Source: Rhizomys pruinosus
Lineage: Eukaryota > Chordata > Mammalia > Rodentia > Spalacidae
DNA: 64,000 nucleotides
Direction of reading: 5' to 3'
NCBI GenBank assembly: GCA_009823505.1
Contig: VZQC01005743.1
Coordinates: 1,178,531 to 1,242,530 of the forward strand
Part shown: piece after piece, positions 58,767 through 64,000 of the stretch
Numbering within the stretch: position 1 is the first letter of the stretch
How the letters are laid out: each line of letters starts with the position of its first letter
The notes under the pieces: generated by a model
What the model saw: only the letters and a program-made list of their open reading frames with translations
Told to the model about the DNA's origin: nothing
Database searches by the model: none
Translations under genes and position numbers: made by a program

Positions 58767-60110
58767 TATTCTCTTGTAAAATCAGTAAAACTGCCTTCTT
58801 TAATTGACTAATGGACATAGAAACTCTGAAAAGGATTATTCTCTATTCAGAACCAAATATAATGCTAAAGTCTCCTTAACCTATGCACTTAAACAATATA
58901 TATTAATACAGGAGCTCTGACATCAACAATGGATTATTCTGCCAAGGAGATGTTGGCCAGGGGATCCAAGCCCACACAAAAGGTAAAGGCTCCTTGCCTC
59001 CAAACTGGGATATCTGCAGGAAGAGAGGTGATAAGGCCCTGCTGTTGAAGATCTGATATAAACATGGGAAAGATGTATGGAGACCACACTTGCAAGTAGA
59101 TACAGATGGTCTCTGGAATGCCAGAGAGTGTTACCAAAGGCCCTGAACCAGTAAGCAAATATAGGTCTCCTTGAGTCAAGCAAGACTCCTACCGTCAGAA
59201 CCAGCTACACTCACCTGCCTGGAAATACTGTGCAGCAGTGGCAGCCATATGTCTGTGTATCCCAAATCTATTGTGCTATTAGCTCTCTCCTTGGAGGAAT
59301 AACCCTTGCTGATGACAAGCTTACATCCTCTAATGGTTAGGAGATTGTTATAAACCACACGAGACCCTGCCATACTTTAAAGAAGAAAATCTATTCATGG
59401 ATTACATACCATTCCAAAACATCTGTGTCTATACCAAAGTAACCTACCATAACAATTAATACTGTTAAATACCTATATATCTAATGCGGTGCTTCATTAA
59501 TAGGATTAAGGCTATATATGTATCTGTTTAAATCCTATATATCTAATTGCATGTGCTTCATTAGTAGGATCGAAAGGTTATCCTGACAAGCTGGCAGCCC
59601 ATGAAAGAAAAAAGCCAGAATTGACTGAGACCAAGACATCAGCTCCAGAGAAAGTAGACTGTTTTGCTTCTCATCACTGTGCCCCTTTTTCTAAGCCTAG
59701 GAAAAATCTGCGGAAAGAGGGGTGGTGGTAGAATGTAAGGGCTGCGATTGGGGTTAATGGTGAAACTATAACAATATAGACTGGACATCATTTGATCAAC
59801 TTGTTGAACATACAAGCCCCCCCCCCGTGGAGGTGGGACCCATGAGCTGTGTGGGTTTGGGCACATACTGCTTGCAAATTGGTTTTACATGAAGGATGCT
59901 TGTACTCACAAATTATCACTTATTGTTAAAAAAATGAAAATAAAACAAAACAAACGCAGAGAAAGATGCAGAAAATTTAGCAGAATGCATGATCTGGGAT
60001 GGGTAGGGGTGGGATGGGGGAAGGGAAGGGGATATATGCCTGAACTGAATTGGAAAATGATGTATGAAATACAGAATATTATATAAAAAAAATTTAAAGA
60101 TAAGAAAAAA
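58767..60110 (+). mobile_element. LINE-1 3' UTR insertion, longest copy
   Basis: The 16-bp words aagatttgccacttga (58751-58766) and aagatttgccatttga (60111-60126) bound it. It covers the whole long 3' UTR: gatgttggccaggggatcc near 58948, a tandem part (59480-59575), gtaagggctgcgattggggt near 59735, the polypurine run (60000-60030) and the A-rich tail. No ORF2 coding part is recognisable. Confidence 0.85.
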
Positions 60111-60126
60111 AAGATTTGCCATTTGA

Positions 60127-60560
60127 AACTATGTTAAGCCTTCCTGATATCTTTATGATAGATTTCATAATTTGAAACACTGTCTTAGCAGCTCCACTGA
60201 GATGGTTTGTTGCACATATGTGTCTACATATATATATATATATATATATATTCATATGTCTATGTATGTACATGTATATATAATGTATGTACAAGCACAT
60301 ATACATATACAAACAATTTTGTATTTTTGAATGGCTAAGTCAAAACAGTTTTTGCATTTAATAATAAATAAGTAAAAATTAATCCATTAGTAGTTGACTT
60401 GCACAACAATATGATATGGATATAGAGTTTTATGGAATTAATAGAATCACCCACAAAGGAAATTTTGGATGCCTGCAGCCAGCTCGGTAAAAAGTAAATC
60501 TATTTCTCCATCTGCCTCTCTGTCTCTCTTTCTCTCTCTATAAATACATATATATGTTCA
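60127..60560. other. Unique stretch with (TA)n
   Basis: A (TA)n run lies at 60226-60253. Otherwise nothing recognised. Confidence 0.6.
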
Positions 60561-60578
60561 TTTAAAAATATGCAATGA

Positions 60579-60828
60579 GGGGCTGGAGAGATGGACTAGC
60601 GGTTAAGAGCGCCGACTGCTCTTGCAGAGAACCCGGGTTCAATCCCCAGCACCCACATGGTGGCCGAAAACCGTCTGAGACTCCAATTCCAGGAGAACTC
60701 CAGTTCCGGGGAAATCCGACGCCCGCTTCTGACCTCCGTGGCATTGCGTGACACGGGTGCACAGACTTGCATGCAGACAGTACATTCATACACATACAGA
60801 AATAAATAAAATTAATAAAAATTAAAAA
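60579..60828 (+). mobile_element. B2 SINE, full length
   Basis: Intact head and boxes (tggactagcgg; gggttcaatcccc). Flanked by aaaatatgcaatga on both sides (about 60565-60578 and 60829-60842). Confidence 0.96.
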
Positions 60829-60842
60829 AAATATGCAATGAT

Positions 60843-61310
60843 GTAGAAATGAAAGATGAAATGTCAAATAATTGGGAAAATGGAAAATAAACTGCATGAT
60901 AATATATTTAATCTTATCTATACCATTAACTACATTAAATACAAATAATATCATGTTGAAATTACATGTTTTTAAGGGAAAGATAAGGAAACCAAGTTTA
61001 TATATAAGAACAGATATGTGTTTAAAATGAAAGTTGAAAGCAAACTATGTTAGTGTTGCTAAAGAGGACTGAATGATTGAATTTGTTTTACATAAATAGC
61101 AGTTAAATAAAGATAATATCATCAGGGAAAACAAAACTACTAAAATAGTAGAGAAGGATTAATCCATACAAAGGTCTTAACAATTTCCGAATCTCTAGGT
61201 ACCTACTGATTAAGCCATTCAATGTGAAAAAGACAAAACTAGCATCACAGTCAAATATATGACAACACTCATTTAATAGTTGTTAGAAGGAGGAAAGAGA
61301 CTATCAACAA
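60843..61310. other. Unique, gene-free stretch
   Basis: AT-rich; nothing recognised. Confidence 0.6.
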
Positions 61311-61326
61311 AGATAAAGGAAACTTG

Positions 61327-61359
61327 CACTTGATCTTAGCCAAAAGGCTGAGAAGCGAT
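61327..61359 (-). pseudogene. 33-nt U2 snRNA retrocopy
   Basis: In reverse it reads the first 33 nt of U2 snRNA (starting atcgcttctc, ending gatcaagtg) with one change, a CpG-type g-to-a at position 11. It stops far short of the Sm site, so it cannot act as a snRNA. Perfect 16-bp duplications agataaaggaaacttg flank it (61311-61326, 61360-61375), with no A tail. U2 is the spliceosomal RNA that pairs with the branch site. Truncated U2 copies with target duplications are known products of LINE-1 machinery. Confidence 0.93.
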
Positions 61360-61375
61360 AGATAAAGGAAACTTG

Positions 61376-62310
61376 AAAACAACTAACAATTGATCTGACT
61401 TGATGGGATTTCATAAAATTCTTCATCTAGCAACTGTGAATCATATAAATTTGTAACATTTGCCAAAATATCCTGGACCTTAGTTCTAAGCAAATAAAAA
61501 AGATCAAGTCACATAAAATATGTTATCTAAAAACAATTTAATTTAATTTAATTTAATTTAATTAGTCTTTTAAAAAATTTTCAGAGAAAATTCCAAATAT
61601 TAAAACATGTAATCACATCTAAGAAATATAGGGAAAATAACTCAAAAATTTAAATAGATTATGAACTGGGAGAAAATAAAAGACGTCAACTTTTTCAGAG
61701 TTTGACAAAGCAGGAGAAGGAAACTTATAACACCATGTGTTTAGATTACACTGCTGTTTCTACTTAGCATACAAACCAGAAAACCCAAACATAAAAATTC
61801 AAAGCAAATTGATACATAAAGGCAAATAAAACTTTAAAAAAGAACTTGAGTACCCATTATATGCAAAGTCAGTCTGTATGGAGGAATTTATTTCCCAGTT
61901 AATCCTATTTCTAAAATATATAGCTTTAAATTTCTATGGAATTATCCCAGTTTTAACTCCACACCATATAAATCATAATCATGATCAAATGTTGTACCTG
62001 CAGTTGCAGTGTGCATTGCCAATTTAACCTTCAACACCAAGCTGTCAATCAAAGAAAACATAATAAAAATTCTGCAACATATTTATCATCAGCTACATTG
62101 ACACAGCAGAATACCATTGAATACTAGTTTTTATTCATTTTTAAAACTAAAAAAGTCTTTAAAATATAGGAAAAAATAAATGTCTGCATTTATGAAGTAA
62201 AATTAAAAGACTAGAGTGAACATTTGAGGCTAATACTGTGGTTATTTCCTGATCAGATACTTATTATTCACTTATGAGGTCAATCATGATCGTTCCCAGT
62301 TAGAACATGT
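61376..62310. other. Unique stretch with (TTTAA)n
   Basis: A short (TTTAA)n repeat at 61535-61563. No gene or SINE recognised. Confidence 0.6.
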
Positions 62311-62316
62311 TTGGTA

Positions 62317-62421
62317 AACATACACATGCACACACACACACATACACACACATACACACATACACACACACATACACACACACATGCACACACACACACA
62401 CACACACACGCACACACACAC
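62317..62421. repeat. (CA)n microsatellite
   Basis: CA repeats broken by TA and TG units, followed by a short (GA)-rich part (62427-62460). Frames on both strands are artefacts. Confidence 0.95.
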
Positions 62422-62534
62422 GATGGGAGAGAGACAGAGAGACAGAGGCAGAGAGATATGAAGAGAGTGAAAGGATGAGAGAGGATGTTGGTATAGTCAA
62501 GTGACAGGGATGAAGCTTAAAATATCCAAATAGT

Positions 62535-62755
62535 AGAACTGGATAAATTGTTCAACAATTAAAAGCACAGGCTGCTCTTGCAGAGTGCCCGGGTTCAGGT
62601 CTTATAACTCAAAATGTAGCTAAATTGCTTCCTGACTCTAGTCTTAGGATATCCAGCTCCATCTTTGGGCCTCTGTGGACATTGAACAACATGGGTGCAC
62701 TTGCACACATACAAGTAAAACATTCATAAACATAAAAGAAAAAGAAATCAACAAA
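62535..62755 (+). mobile_element. B3-class SINE, old
   Basis: Diverged head (ggataaattgttcaacaatt), then gcaggctgctcttgcagag-like sequence and gcccgggttcagg, a CA-containing 3' half and A-rich tail. Confidence 0.7.
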
Positions 62756-62819
62756 TTCAGTTTAATTAAAATGCTAAAATTTTAACAAGAAATTTCCAAA
62801 CTTCCTTCCACTGACTATT

Positions 62820-63310
62820 TAAAATTCATCTTGAATAATATCTTGGGGCTTGGAAATGGTAAACATGAGTCACTGAAGGGTCTTTAAGCTGGACACAGGG
62901 CTAAAGGGTAAACTGACAACTTTAAGTAGAATTAACTATTTGTCCATGGCCAAAAAGCAACAAAAGCTGAAATATAAAGTCAGGTGACAAATATGGGTGG
63001 CTATCACCCATCCTGGGTTTTAGGGGAGCAGCACATACAACATCACTTAACTGATCGCAAAGCACAGACCAATATGGAGTTCTGCCACGTGGCCATTTGT
63101 TCATGGCTGGCCCAAGGAGCTGGAGCAGAATTTTCGTGGCCATGTCTCATGTCATCCTGGGCAGACCAGATTTCACACCCACTTCAATAGCAGGCTCAGC
63201 ATAAAAGACTCCACACCTGATACTTCTTGAAAGAGATCCTATCAGGTATGTAAACTCTTGCTTCATTTTAAATAAATACTTTTGTTAATCAAGGTGGGGA
63301 GGTATTCTGT
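62820..63310 (+). mobile_element. Possible ERV LTR remnant
   Basis: A TATA-like cataaaag near 63200 is followed about 70 bp later by an AATAAA (63272-63277), a spacing like the U3-R region of an LTR. GC-richer than its surroundings. No terminal repeats or target duplication found, and I do not recognise the family. Confidence 0.25.
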
Positions 63311-63325
63311 AAGACCCCATCTTGG

Positions 63326-63546
63326 AGGCTGGAGAGATGGCTCAGTGGTTAAGAGTGCTGATTGCTCTTGCATTGGACCCAGGTTCGATTCCCAGCACCC
63401 ACATGGCAGCTAAGAACCGTCTTTAACACCAGTTCCAGAGGAATCTGATTCCCTCTTCTGACCTCTGCAGCATTGCATGACAAGGGTGCACCAACCTACA
63501 TGCAGTCAGTACACTCATACACATAAAAAATAATAAATTAATTAAA
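63326..63546 (+). mobile_element. B2 SINE, older subfamily
   Basis: Head gctggagagatggctcagtg is nearer to the ancestral B2/B3 head than the young cctagcgg type. Target duplications aagaccccatcttgg / aagactccatcttag at 63311-63325 and 63547-63561 differ at two sites, fitting a greater age. Confidence 0.95.
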
Positions 63547-63561
63547 AAGACTCCATCTTAG

Positions 63562-64000
63562 TCAAGGCCACAGCGATTTCAGTTCCCTCATTACAAAGCC
63601 CTCATGTTTTATCTGTCTCATTCACAAGATACTGTTTACTGCTCTTCCATGTGGAATGCAATTATTGTAAGATACTTGCATTATCTCTGTGCATCAGCAT
63701 TTACATGTTACAAAAATGTAATTTTCTCCATTTTCTTCATGCTTTGAGCCAATTGAAATGATAAACTTCTATTAACATACACTTAAAAGGTCTTTATAAT
63801 GTGGATCTTACAAGAGAAATATAAACTTCATGAGATTTAAATGGCTTGTCTAAAACTTCAGGTTTCTGTTTCAATTACAAATTTCTAAATGGAAATGAAT
63901 CAATATTCAGTATATACGCTAATAAGCCATACATTTTCTTTCTATATATTACATATCTATGCATATCATCTATTTATTAGATTTGCTTTAATTTTAATTG
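63562..64000. other. Unique, gene-free stretch
   Basis: AT-rich; nothing recognised up to the window end. Confidence 0.6.

Noticed and set aside
61327..61359. U2 match considered as an active snRNA gene
   Set aside because: Only 33 nt, no Sm site, no upstream promoter elements, and target duplications on both sides.

Overview
The window is repeat-rich nuclear DNA from a myodont (mouse-like) rodent. The evidence is the combination of 7SL-derived B1 SINEs, tRNA-derived B2/B3 SINEs with Pol III A and B boxes, composite B4 elements, rodent LINE-1/Lx remnants and MaLR-type LTR elements. The young B2 family and the young LINE-1 3' UTR and 5' UTR monomers do not look like the Mus, Rattus or Cricetulus families I know. 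I would place it in a muroid lineage outside those genera and cannot name the species. I found no host protein-coding gene and no exon. The open frames are mostly readings of SINEs, LINE-1 and simple repeats. The window is best read as an intergenic desert or a large intron.

Layout. 1-3.1 kb: a partial MaLR-like LTR split by a B2, then a SINE cluster. 5.1-7.7 kb: an old Lx-type LINE-1 interrupted by a composite insertion (B2 piece + LINE-1 3' end + a 4.5SI/B2-head-like piece) with 14-bp flanking repeats. 7.9-19 kb: mostly unique sequence with scattered B1, B2, B4 and (CA)n. 19.6-24.1 kb: an old LINE-1 with a 5' inversion, invaded by a complete MaLR provirus (two LTRs, 5-bp target duplication, a 338-codon open frame in its interior), a solo LTR, a B1 and a B2. 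24.1-29.8 kb: an essentially full-length LINE-1 on the minus strand with ORF1, ORF2, a 5' UTR monomer and 14-bp target duplications. 29.6-33.5 kb: a direct duplication of about 2.07 kb joined at a single N, probably overlapping contig ends. 33.5-42.3 kb: unique sequence, an old LINE-1, LINE-1 3' ends and SINEs. 43.0-54.0 kb: a segment present three times in direct orientation (one short copy, then two of about 4.4-4.6 kb); the third copy carries a private B2. 54-64 kb: unique sequence with LINE-1 3' UTR insertions in both orientations, B1/B2 elements, (CA)n and a 33-nt U2 snRNA retrocopy with perfect 16-bp target duplications.

The elements have no shared function; the window records LINE-1-driven retrotransposition and later duplication. 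Many LINE-1 and SINE copies show single-base indels where a sister copy is clean, so part of the apparent decay may be consensus error. Ns lie at 1634 and 31388.
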